Positions 1 to 6,069 of a DNA stretch of 6,484 nucleotides are shown here, one piece after another. The notes below the pieces were generated by a model. That model had not been told where the DNA came from, made no database searches, and saw only the letters and a program-made list of their open reading frames with translations. How positions within the stretch are numbered: position 1 is the first letter of the stretch; each line of letters starts with the position of its first letter. The translations under genes and the position numbers were made by a program. Source of the DNA: Elusimicrobia bacterium RIFOXYB2_FULL_49_7 (GTDB lineage Bacteria > Fibrobacterota > OXYB2-FULL-49-7); assembly GCA_001800515.1 (NCBI GenBank), contig MGVN01000103.1:1515-7998 (forward strand). Direction: 5' to 3'.

Positions 1-531
1 TTCCCTTCCATTCGGAAAGATGGACTGCGCCTGTCCGCTGCCGGTGCGGCCATGGAACTCATCTACAAAACCGTGCCGGCCGGCACCCCCCTGCCGGGAC
101 TCTTTGATCTCACGGTCGCCTATCTCAAACGGCTGGAGGAGGCTGAACACCAACCGCCGACATACTCGGAAAAACTGATTCTCATGTATCTCCTCCATTT
201 CCTGAAACTCATGGGATTTTCACCGGCCCTTCTTTCTTGCGTCCGCTGCGGCATACAGGACGATGCCATATCGGGCTTTCTCTTCTCACCCGCTGCCGGT
301 GGACGGCTCTGCCCCCACTGCGCACACGAGGCACCGGAAAGGCAGCGTTATCCCAAAGAAGTGCTTCAAGGGCTTTTAATTCTGCAAAAATCCCATATCA
401 ACGATATCGCAGACCAACCTCTGGCATACGGCAAAGTCATCCGCAACCTATTGACAGACTTTCTCTCTCACTGTTTTGAAAGAAATTTGAAGCTCAATTG
501 TCTCGATTTTTATTATACTATTTATGCCTGA
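1..531 (+). CDS. recO: DNA repair protein RecO, C-terminal part (5' end outside window)
   Basis: RecO helps load RecA onto single-stranded DNA, with RecR and sometimes RecF, in gap and break repair in the cytoplasm. The reading frame is open from base 1, so the gene starts upstream. The 176 visible residues cover the helical domain and the zinc finger. The N-terminal OB fold, roughly 70 residues in a usual protein of about 240-250, is missing. The zinc site is CVRC (Cys 80 and 83 of the visible part) and CPHC (Cys 104 and 107), preceded by the helix around FLKLMGFSPAL, which is typical of RecO. An in-frame ATG at 52 lies inside the conserved domain and is not the start. The stop is TGA at 529-531. 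The acetyltransferase gene follows after 14 nt on the same strand, so co-transcription is likely. Family call is confident; taxonomic placement is not. Confidence 0.93.
   Translation, partial: FPSIRKDGLRLSAAGAAMELIYKTVPAGTPLPGLFDLTVAYLKRLEEAEHQPPTYSEKLILMYLLHFLKLMGFSPALLSCVRCGIQDDAISGFLFSPAAGGRLCPHCAHEAPERQRYPKEVLQGLLILQKSHINDIADQPLAYGKVIRNLLTDFLSHCFERNLKLNCLDFYYTIYA
487..516 (+). promoter_or_regulatory. candidate sigma-70 promoter inside the recO 3' end
   Basis: TTGAAG (487-492) and TATTAT (511-516) are separated by 18 bp, matching 4/6 and 5/6 consensus positions. Transcription would start near 523, leaving a leader of about 20 nt before the acetyltransferase ATG at 546. This could give that gene a transcript independent of recO. 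It lies in an AT-rich stretch of coding sequence, so chance similarity is a real alternative. Confidence 0.3.
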
Positions 532-533
532 CC

Positions 534-539
534 AAGGAG
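534..539 (+). promoter_or_regulatory. ribosome-binding site that fixes the acetyltransferase start
   Basis: AAGGAG lies 6 nt before the ATG at 546. It decides against an in-frame ATG at 498, which would add 16 residues, overlap recO and lack any comparable site. Confidence 0.75.
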
Positions 540-545
540 CATATC

Positions 546-1049
546 ATGGGTGAAGTGCAACGTGCCGTTTTCAAAGATGCAAAAGAAATTTACGAATTAA
601 TCAAACGTTATCCGGTGGAAGTGCTGCCGCGTTCCATCTCGGACCTGGTCACCCATATCGATCGTTTTTTCATTTACCGGCAAAGCAAGAAGGTCATTGG
701 TTGTGTTTCCTTCAAAGTGTTACCCGAAATGGGCAAGGAAACCGAACATATCGTTGAAATCGTCTCACTTTGCGTGAGTAAACGGTATCATAAGGCCGGC
801 GTCGGCAGTCTGCTCACTCGGGCGGTTATCGCCCATGTTCGACAGTTCCATCCTACGCGCATCATCCTGCTCACCTTTTCGCCGAAATTCTTTAAGAAAC
901 TCGGCTTCCGAAAAATCAGCAAACGCAAATTAACCAACAAAATCTATCTGGGGTGCATCCACTGCACCAAATACACGAATCCGCTTGAATGTCCGGAAGT
1001 GGCAATGGAGCTCAAGAAACCAGAACCCACAGAGTTGCAGGATATTTAA
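546..1049 (+). CDS. GNAT N-acetyltransferase, short N-acetylglutamate synthase-like
   Basis: A 167-residue single-domain GNAT enzyme that would move an acetyl group from acetyl-CoA to an amine. It resembles the acetyltransferase domain of ArgA-type N-acetylglutamate synthases (first step of arginine synthesis), here without the amino-acid-kinase domain. What is seen: an N-terminal LPRS (27-30); the beta strand EIVSLCV (71-77); an acetyl-CoA loop HKAGVG (82-87), where the usual leading Gln/Arg is His; and a C-terminal part with LTFSPKFFKKLGF (109-121). The end carries a cysteine set C137, C140, C149 within GCIHC...ECPEVAM. I recall such a cysteine-rich tail from short-form synthases, but could not align it. 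Start 546 was chosen for its AAGGAG site. It sits 14 nt after recO and converges on thiC with a 12-bp gap. No arginine gene is nearby, so the glutamate substrate is inferred; another amino-acid substrate is possible. Confidence 0.78.
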   Translation: MGEVQRAVFKDAKEIYELIKRYPVEVLPRSISDLVTHIDRFFIYRQSKKVIGCVSFKVLPEMGKETEHIVEIVSLCVSKRYHKAGVGSLLTRAVIAHVRQFHPTRIILLTFSPKFFKKLGFRKISKRKLTNKIYLGCIHCTKYTNPLECPEVAMELKKPEPTELQDI

Positions 1050-1061
1050 GACGGGGCACGG

Positions 1062-2333
1062 TCAGTGCGATAACCGGCTGCTGGTCCGCATGGCGCAAAA
1101 GTCCGGGCCGCACATGGTGCAATAATCCTCATCCTTTTTCCCTGGCCGTGACTCCTGATACAGTTGTTTTGCTTTTTCCGGATCCAGGGAAAGGGCGAAC
1201 TGCTTTTTCCAATCAAATGCGTACCGTGCCCGCGACATGGCATCATCTCGATCACGCGCATGGGGCCGTTTGAGCGCCACGTCCACGGCATGGGCGGCAA
1301 TCTTATAGGCCACAATCCCTTCTCGCACATCATCCTCATCGGGTAGGCCGAGATGTTCGCGCGGAGTCACATAGCAAAGCATGGCCGCCCCGTGAAACCC
1401 GGCCATGGTCGCGCCAATCGCTGATGTGATATGATCGTAACCGGGCGCAATATCCGTGACCAACGGGCCCAGCACATAAAACGGGGCACCATGGCAAAGC
1501 TTGTGTTGAATCTTCATATTCATTTCGATCTGATCAAACGGGACATGACCCGGCCCTTCAATCATGACCTGCACACCCCGCTTCCGGCAGCGCAGGGTCA
1601 ATTCGCCTAACACCTTGAGCTCCGCGAATTGCGCTTGATCCGATGCATCCGCCAGGCCACCCGGGCGTAAACCGTCGCCCAATGAGAGGGAAACATCGTG
1701 TTTTACCGCAATATCCAGAATATCGTCGAAGAATTCGAAAAAGGGGTTTTCCTTACGGTGATGAGCCATCCATCGAGCCACGATGGAACCCCCACGACTG
1801 ACGATGCGGACAAGCCGTTTACAAGCCATGGGCAACATGCGCCGTAACAATCCGCAGTGAATGGTCATAAAATCCACCCCCGCTTCGGCCTGGCGTCGAA
1901 TGGTCTGAAGCAACAATTCCGGGGTCAGCTTCATGGGGTCTCCGACCTTGGACAGCGCCTCGTAAACAGGCACGGTCCCCACCGGTACGCGCGAATGTTT
2001 CAGGATAGCAGTGAGTACCGGTTCCACACGGCCGCCGGTGGAAAGATCCATCACCGTATCCGCACCATATTTCACTGCGATCTGAAGTTTCCGAATCTCG
2101 CTTTTGGTATTGGACGAGAGGGAGGAATGGCCGATGTTGGCGTTGATCTTGCATCGGACCGCGCGACCGATACCGATGGGATGAAGATTCCGGTGGTGGC
2201 GGTTGGCGGTAATGATAAGACGGCCGGCAGCCATTTCCTTCCGAACCGTCTCGGAAGTCAGATATTCATCTCGGGCGACCTGTTTCATTTCAGGCGTGAT
2301 GACGCCTTTTCGCGCCAGTTGATATTGTGTCAT
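1062..2333 (-). CDS. thiC: phosphomethylpyrimidine synthase ThiC (short form)
   Basis: ThiC is a radical S-adenosylmethionine enzyme that rearranges aminoimidazole ribotide into HMP phosphate, the pyrimidine half of thiamine. The 423 residues match the short form that lacks the extra N-terminal domain of the 631-residue E. coli enzyme. Visible marks: [12 protein letters not shown] (90-101), IVSRGGSI (177-184), [10 protein letters not shown] (217-226), IEGPGHVP (258-265), [14 protein letters not shown] (294-307) and the C-terminal cluster motif CTMCGPDFC, Cys 405, 408 and 413 (CX2CX4C). His 263 and His 327 are 64 residues apart, the same spacing as the metal-binding histidines I recall for Caulobacter ThiC (426/490). 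A small oddity is IHCG at 158-161, where IHAG is usual. The start codon overlaps the nfo stop as ATGA, so translation is probably coupled to nfo. An anaerobic hydroxybenzimidazole synthase (BzaF) is a less likely alternative. Confidence 0.95.
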   Translation of the reverse strand: MTQYQLARKGVITPEMKQVARDEYLTSETVRKEMAAGRLIITANRHHRNLHPIGIGRAVRCKINANIGHSSLSSNTKSEIRKLQIAVKYGADTVMDLSTGGRVEPVLTAILKHSRVPVGTVPVYEALSKVGDPMKLTPELLLQTIRRQAEAGVDFMTIHCGLLRRMLPMACKRLVRIVSRGGSIVARWMAHHRKENPFFEFFDDILDIAVKHDVSLSLGDGLRPGGLADASDQAQFAELKVLGELTLRCRKRGVQVMIEGPGHVPFDQIEMNMKIQHKLCHGAPFYVLGPLVTDIAPGYDHITSAIGATMAGFHGAAMLCYVTPREHLGLPDEDDVREGIVAYKIAAHAVDVALKRPHARDRDDAMSRARYAFDWKKQFALSLDPEKAKQLYQESRPGKKDEDYCTMCGPDFCAMRTSSRLSH

Positions 2334-3211
2334 GATGAACGCTTGCCTTTCCGGTTGAACATGTCTCTTAATAGTTTCAAATCCGCACGATACGCCTCGT
2401 CTCCGCCCGGCGTTTCAAGAATTTTCGGGACCGTCTTAAAACGAGTGTCGTTAATAAAAAAATCAAAGGCGTCTCGGCCGATAAGACCCTGCCCAATGTT
2501 GGCGTGGCGATCTTTCCGGCTGCCCAGAGGTTGAAGACTGTCGTTGAGATGGATGCACCCCACGCTCTTTAATCCTACTATCCGATCAAAAGCGTCCAAA
2601 GTGCCGTCATATTCTTTTTTTGTTCGGCAATCGTATCCTGCACCGAAAAGATGACAGGTATCGAACGCCACGCCGAACTTAGGATGACCGGCCAATCCGT
2701 CCAGCATGTCCCGAATCTGCTCGAATCGGTTGCCGAGATTGGTTCCTTGTCCGGCGGTGGTCTCAATCAAAAGAGCGGTATGTCTTCCCGGCGTTTCATC
2801 CGATGCCCGTTTCAGGTTTTCAACCAACGTCCGGATTCCCGTTGCCTCACCTTGCCCCATATGTGATCCGGGATGAAAGACAATGGCCTCCAGCTTCAAC
2901 CGTTCCGCCCGCTTAATTTCGTCAATAAAGGCATCCGTTGATTTACGCTGCATCGTCTCATCCGGGCTGGCCATATTGATGAGGTAGGTATCATGGGCCA
3001 CCACGGCCCGTATCTCGGTTTGTTTAAGCGCAGCAAAGTAGGCGGCGCACTGTTCGTCCGTCAGCGCCGGGGCATTCCATTGCCGCTGGTTTTTGGTGAA
3101 TATCTGGATGGCCGTGCATTCCAGTTGTTGGCCATGCATCGGGCCCTTTGCCACACCGCCGGCAGTGGACGCATGAATACCCAGCAATAGCTTATTGTCT
3201 TTGTCGGACAT
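2330..3211 (-). CDS. nfo: endonuclease IV (AP endonuclease)
   Basis: Endonuclease IV cuts the DNA backbone 5' to abasic sites and removes blocked 3' ends in base-excision repair, using three metal ions in a TIM barrel. All nine metal ligands known from E. coli Nfo can be placed: H73 (VAHDTYLIN), H113 (FHPGSH), E150 (IETTAGQG), D184 and H187 (FDTCHLF), H221 (IHLND), D234 and H236 (RKDRHANIG) and E266 (ILETPGG). At 293 residues it is near the usual 280-300. The ATG at 3211 starts MSDKDNK just before the first barrel strand, but it has no clear Shine-Dalgarno. A TTG at 3232 would add seven hydrophobic residues and has AGGA only 3 nt upstream; the true start is therefore uncertain. It lies 84 nt after the transporter gene and overlaps thiC by 4 nt, suggesting an nfo-thiC transcription unit, although their functions are unrelated. 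Confidence 0.95.
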   Translation of the reverse strand: MSDKDNKLLLGIHASTAGGVAKGPMHGQQLECTAIQIFTKNQRQWNAPALTDEQCAAYFAALKQTEIRAVVAHDTYLINMASPDETMQRKSTDAFIDEIKRAERLKLEAIVFHPGSHMGQGEATGIRTLVENLKRASDETPGRHTALLIETTAGQGTNLGNRFEQIRDMLDGLAGHPKFGVAFDTCHLFGAGYDCRTKKEYDGTLDAFDRIVGLKSVGCIHLNDSLQPLGSRKDRHANIGQGLIGRDAFDFFINDTRFKTVPKILETPGGDEAYRADLKLLRDMFNRKGKRSS

Positions 3212-3295
3212 GCGAATAAATATAAAAAGCAACCATCCTGAAATGAAAGAAAAAGCACCCTTCTTTACAGGTAAAAAAGAGTCCTCTTCTTTTTT

Positions 3296-4252
3296 TCAGA
3301 CACTGATTTCTCCGCCCTTTTCAGCACCGTATTCAACGCGGGTGGTCAGATATCCTCCCAAGATCAGAAGCCCGCCTCCCGCTATCTGAAGCAGGGTCAG
3401 CCTTTCATGAAAAATAAAATAGCTTAAGGTGCAGGAAAAAAGGCTGTCAAGCAGAACGATATTGTTGGACAAAACCACCCCGATTCGGCTCACGGCCGTG
3501 TAATACAGGGCATGCGTCACGGCAATCGACAGGACGCCTGAAAAAGCGAGCAGCCCAAATATCCATCGCGGCGCCCTAAAAACTTCGGTCAAATCCCCCA
3601 CGCACAGCCCCAGGACCGCATGATAGAGCGAAATAAACAAAGCCACAAAAGCCATCCCGGTAATGGCATTGGTGTAATCCAAAAGTTTTTTGACGCTGGA
3701 GGAATAAAAGCCCCAAAAAACCGTGGACAAAAGAACGAAAAAGGCGCCTTTCAAAAAAGTACCCTTAAAATCCAGATGAAACCCGCCTATCGGAAAAAGA
3801 ATGAACAACAGGGTCCCCATCAGCATGATCAGCGTACTGAGCAGGAAAAGACGCTTCTTGGCTACCCGGCGTTCTTCCACGAAAAACAGGGATAAAATCA
3901 TTACATTCAGGACGGTCCCCGCCTTGCCCAGCAAAGAAGTGGCACCGGGTTGAATCAGGTAAAGCGACTTGACCCAAGCCAGTTGAAAAGAGAGGCCGCA
4001 AAATGCGGCCAGAAGCACCCAGGCAAACGCCTGACGCGAGAATCCGAGCGTCTCTTTGGGAAACCACTTGAAGGAAATGATAAATAAAGAGAGGCTCGCA
4101 AAAAAGTAGCGATAAGTGCTTTGGGTAATGATACTGAGATGGCGGCTTAAATAATGAACAAAGATGCCGGCAAAGGACCAGCAAACAGCAGCAACAAGAA
4201 GCGCCAGGATGGCGGATTTCTTCCGGTCTTGGGGCATGACCGCAGCTTTCAT
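3296..4252 (-). CDS. EamA/DMT-family inner-membrane transporter
   Basis: A 318-residue protein of the drug/metabolite transporter superfamily, with about ten membrane helices arranged as two EamA repeats. The first repeat runs from about residue 13 (SAILALLVAAVCWSFAGIF) and ends in VEER (125-128). The second runs from about 167 and ends in FHERLTLLQIAGGGLLILGG (281-300), the usual closing pattern of an EamA unit. Both repeats carry the aromatic helix typical of the family (CWSFAGIF; VFWGFYSS). Members export amino acids, metabolites or drugs, or take up small solutes; the substrate cannot be read from sequence. In-frame ATGs exist at 4333, 4252 and 4237. I chose 4252 because a good promoter ends just upstream and the extra 27 residues from 4333 are not membrane-like, but 4237 is also possible. 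It is divergent from djlA and upstream of nfo on the same strand. Confidence 0.85.
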   Translation of the reverse strand: MKAAVMPQDRKKSAILALLVAAVCWSFAGIFVHYLSRHLSIITQSTYRYFFASLSLFIISFKWFPKETLGFSRQAFAWVLLAAFCGLSFQLAWVKSLYLIQPGATSLLGKAGTVLNVMILSLFFVEERRVAKKRLFLLSTLIMLMGTLLFILFPIGGFHLDFKGTFLKGAFFVLLSTVFWGFYSSSVKKLLDYTNAITGMAFVALFISLYHAVLGLCVGDLTEVFRAPRWIFGLLAFSGVLSIAVTHALYYTAVSRIGVVLSNNIVLLDSLFSCTLSYFIFHERLTLLQIAGGGLLILGGYLTTRVEYGAEKGGEISV

Positions 4253-4382
4253 GTAGGTAGGTTCCGTTGCGCTACCATAAAATAAGTGACGCTCTGAGAA
4301 AGAGTCAAAAGATAACGCAACGAAGGAGTGCATAGCATCGCTTATTAGAAATGAATTATCTTAAAGAAAAACGGATGTAATC
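4253..4382. other. divergent intergenic region between transporter and djlA
   Basis: This 130-bp AT-rich stretch separates two divergent genes, so it should contain both promoters. Only the minus-strand promoter is convincing. For djlA I see just a weak GGA (4373-4375) 7 nt before the ATG and no good -35/-10 pair. A 7-bp inverted repeat, CGTTGCG at 4265-4271 and CGCAACG at 4316-4322, flanks the minus-strand promoter. It could be a pair of operator half-sites, but a repeat of this length is expected by chance in about every second region of this size. Confidence 0.5.
4279..4308 (-). promoter_or_regulatory. candidate sigma-70 promoter for the transporter gene
   Basis: Read on the minus strand, TTGACT (4308-4303) and TATTTT (4284-4279) are 18 bp apart, matching 5/6 and 4/6 consensus positions. 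Transcription would begin near 4272, about 20 nt before the ATG at 4252. This supports that start and excludes the ATG at 4333, which lies upstream of the promoter. Confidence 0.45.
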
Positions 4383-5138
4383 ATGCCCCAAAAAGAATAT
4401 TCCTGGATTCTCGGCGCCGGTCTCGGTTTCGCTTTGGGCGGACCGTTGGGCGCCATTCTCGGCGGCCTCCTGGGCCACCAAGTCGGCCGCATGATGAACA
4501 AGGAAGGTTCGAGTTTCTCCGCCTTCCCCGGTATGGGTCAACGACAACCGGACGCCCAACAGGGTGATCTCATCATCAGTTTTCTGGTCCTGTCAGCCGC
4601 CATCACCAAAGCAGATCAGCAAGTTCGGGCATCGGAAGTCCGGGCCGTTAAAGCATTTCTCATCCGTTCTTTCGGCCCGCAGCATGCAGCGGACCTGATG
4701 CGCCTTTTCAAACAACTGCTGGAGCAACCGTTGGACATCCCGGGCGTATGTGCTCAGATTCGGCGACAGGCGGATATCCATTTTCACCGGCTCCTCATCC
4801 AGGTATTGTTTGAAATTGCGGCATCGGATAATGAACTCGTCAAAGCGGAAAGTGAACTCATCGCCCGCATTGCATCCGATATCGGCATGGCGGATGTTCA
4901 ATTCCGTGCGATTGCATCACAATACGAACTGAAAGCCCCGGACCGCGACTTTGAACTCCTGGAGATATCGCCCGCCGCAACAAACGATGAAATCAAATCC
5001 CGTTATCGCGAACTGGTCAAACAGATCCATCCGGACAAGGTAGGCCATCTCGGAAAAGAATTCCATGACCTGGCGGAACGCAAATTCAAGGAAGTAGGCG
5101 GCGCTTATGAGCGCATCCGCAAAGTACGCGGTTTCTGA
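4383..5138 (+). CDS. djlA: DjlA-like membrane-anchored co-chaperone (TerB-like + J domain)
   Basis: A 251-residue protein with the three-part DjlA layout. Residues 8-38 form a glycine-rich membrane anchor with repeated small-residue steps (GLGFALGGPLGAILGGLLGH). A helical TerB-like domain spans about 60-180. A C-terminal J domain spans about 188-250 and carries the essential HPD triad at 216-218, followed by helix III (AERKFKEVGGAYERIRK). J proteins stimulate the ATPase of a DnaK-type Hsp70. E. coli DjlA (about 270 residues) is held in the inner membrane by a similar Gly-rich segment, with both other domains in the cytoplasm. The next gene, a DNA methyltransferase, starts 32 nt before this stop codon in another frame, so the two are probably translationally coupled, which is unusual for this gene. 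The start ATG has only a weak GGA upstream; no other plausible start precedes the membrane anchor. Confidence 0.88.
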   Translation: MPQKEYSWILGAGLGFALGGPLGAILGGLLGHQVGRMMNKEGSSFSAFPGMGQRQPDAQQGDLIISFLVLSAAITKADQQVRASEVRAVKAFLIRSFGPQHAADLMRLFKQLLEQPLDIPGVCAQIRRQADIHFHRLLIQVLFEIAASDNELVKAESELIARIASDIGMADVQFRAIASQYELKAPDRDFELLEISPAATNDEIKSRYRELVKQIHPDKVGHLGKEFHDLAERKFKEVGGAYERIRKVRGF

Positions 5139-6057
5139 ACCCTTAAAAAGCAACCCGCCCCCCCCCCGTCCCTTCCTGAAATGGGTAGGCGGCAAGGGCC
5201 GACTCCTGGAACAGTTTCAGCCGCTTCTTCCCAAAGGACTCCGGAACGGCGATCTTTGCTATTATGCCGAACCTTTTCTGGGCGGCGGCGCCCTTTTCTT
5301 TCATTTGGCCGGCCATTCCCCTATCCAACAGTTTTTCCTATCCGACATCAATTCCTCACTGATCGGACTCTATCGAATACTCCAACTCCATCCTGACAAA
5401 TTGTTAATAGAATTAGAAAAACTCTCTTCCAGCTATCTTCCGCTGAACGATAAAGATCGAAAGGCGTTTTTCCTTAGAAATCGCGAACAAACCAATCAGT
5501 TGATTCGCGCGAACAAGCACGATTCCATCCCTCTGGCCGCCTCCCTTATCTTCCTGAACCGCACCTGTTACAACGGCCTGTTCCGGATGAACAGCTCAGG
5601 CGCATTCAATGCACCGCATGGCCGATATAAAAATCCCCGGATTGCGGATCGTGCGAATCTTCTTATCGCCTCAGCGCTCCTGAAAAAAGCCACGCTTTCA
5701 ACCGGCGATTTTACCGAACTCGGCCACCTCCTTCAGAAAAAAAAGATCCCCTTAAAGGAAACCTTCATTTATTTCGACCCACCCTATCTGCCGGTCAGCA
5801 AAACCAGCCATTTCACGGCTTACAGCCGCGCTGGTTTCACGGAGAAGGATCAAGTTCGCCTCTCCGAACTCTTTGCCAAGCTCCATCACCGAGGCGCCAA
5901 ACTCATGCTGAGCAATTCCGATCCGGGAAACAACTTTTTTGAAAAACTCTATCAGGATAGTCATTTCCATTTTCATCGCGTTCAAGCCACCCGCTCGATT
6001 AATTCAAAAGGGGATCAGCGTGGTCCCTTATCCGAGCTCGTGATCACCAACTATTAA
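5107..6057 (+). CDS. dam: adenine-N6 DNA methyltransferase, Dam/DpnM type (class alpha)
   Basis: A 316-residue SAM-dependent enzyme that methylates adenine N6. Motif order is class alpha: motif X FLKWVGGKGRLL (23-34), SAM-binding motif I EPFLGGGALFF (55-65), target-recognition region about 90-200, then catalytic DPPY (224-227). In the recognition region, NRTCYNGLFR...NAPHGRY (151-174) keeps the residues that read GATC in E. coli Dam: K25, L158, R160, P170 and Y174 (Dam K9, L122, R124, P134, Y138). The predicted target is therefore GATC. The C terminus ends ELVITNY, as in DpnM-like enzymes. It starts inside djlA (32-nt overlap) and is the only in-frame ATG before motif X. A PD-(D/E)XK nuclease gene follows after 12 nt, pointing to restriction-modification rather than a solitary housekeeping Dam. 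Codons 17-20 form PPPP and contain a ten-C run that could switch expression. Confidence 0.93.
   Translation: MSASAKYAVSEPLKSNPPPPRPFLKWVGGKGRLLEQFQPLLPKGLRNGDLCYYAEPFLGGGALFFHLAGHSPIQQFFLSDINSSLIGLYRILQLHPDKLLIELEKLSSSYLPLNDKDRKAFFLRNREQTNQLIRANKHDSIPLAASLIFLNRTCYNGLFRMNSSGAFNAPHGRYKNPRIADRANLLIASALLKKATLSTGDFTELGHLLQKKKIPLKETFIYFDPPYLPVSKTSHFTAYSRAGFTEKDQVRLSELFAKLHHRGAKLMLSNSDPGNNFFEKLYQDSHFHFHRVQATRSINSKGDQRGPLSELVITNY
5158..5167. repeat. ten-base poly-C tract in the methyltransferase 5' coding region
   Basis: An unbroken run of ten C bases spans codons 18-21 of the methyltransferase. It lies before motif X, motif I and DPPY. Following the frames by hand: one C lost gives a TGA at 5177-5179 (about 23 codons), and one C gained gives a TGA at 5394-5396 (about 96 codons). 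Either removes catalysis. Tracts of this length in a gene's early coding region are known slippage sites for phase variation in other bacteria. Confidence 0.9.
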
Positions 6058-6061
6058 GGAG
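6056..6061 (+). promoter_or_regulatory. ribosome-binding site of the nuclease gene
   Basis: AAGGAG overlaps the methyltransferase stop codon (TAA 6055-6057) and stands 8 nt before the ATG at 6070. The nuclease thus has a far stronger initiation site than the methyltransferase, whose start at 5107 has only a weak AGG upstream. Confidence 0.7.
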
Positions 6062-6069
6062 TGCTGGCC

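Noticed and set aside
1054..1067. GGCAC/GTGC hairpin between the acetyltransferase and thiC
   Set aside because: A four- to five-bp stem without a T-run on either strand is too weak to call a terminator.
1062..2333. BzaF-type hydroxybenzimidazole synthase instead of ThiC
   Set aside because: Motifs, the length of the short form and the C-terminal CX2CX4C fit ThiC well, and no cobalamin genes are nearby. A tree with known BzaF sequences would settle it.
1857..2534. 225-codon open frame on the + strand opposite thiC and nfo
   Set aside because: It lies antisense to two strongly conserved enzymes, has no recognisable domain or ribosome-binding site, and is explained as a shadow of their codon use.
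3237..3271. CCTG...CAGG with AAAGAA/TTCTTT arms upstream of nfo
   Set aside because: Arms are short, AT-rich and unequal in length, and no regulatory family is recognised.
3273..3296. AAAAAAGA / TCTTCTTTTTTT hairpin as a terminator at the transporter stop
   Set aside because: The stem is almost all A-T with a mismatch and no GC core; nfo follows on the same strand, so termination here is not convincing.
5737..5744. Eight-A run in the methyltransferase gene
   Set aside because: It encodes an ordinary Lys-rich stretch (KKK); eight A bases are common and less slippage-prone than the ten-C tract.
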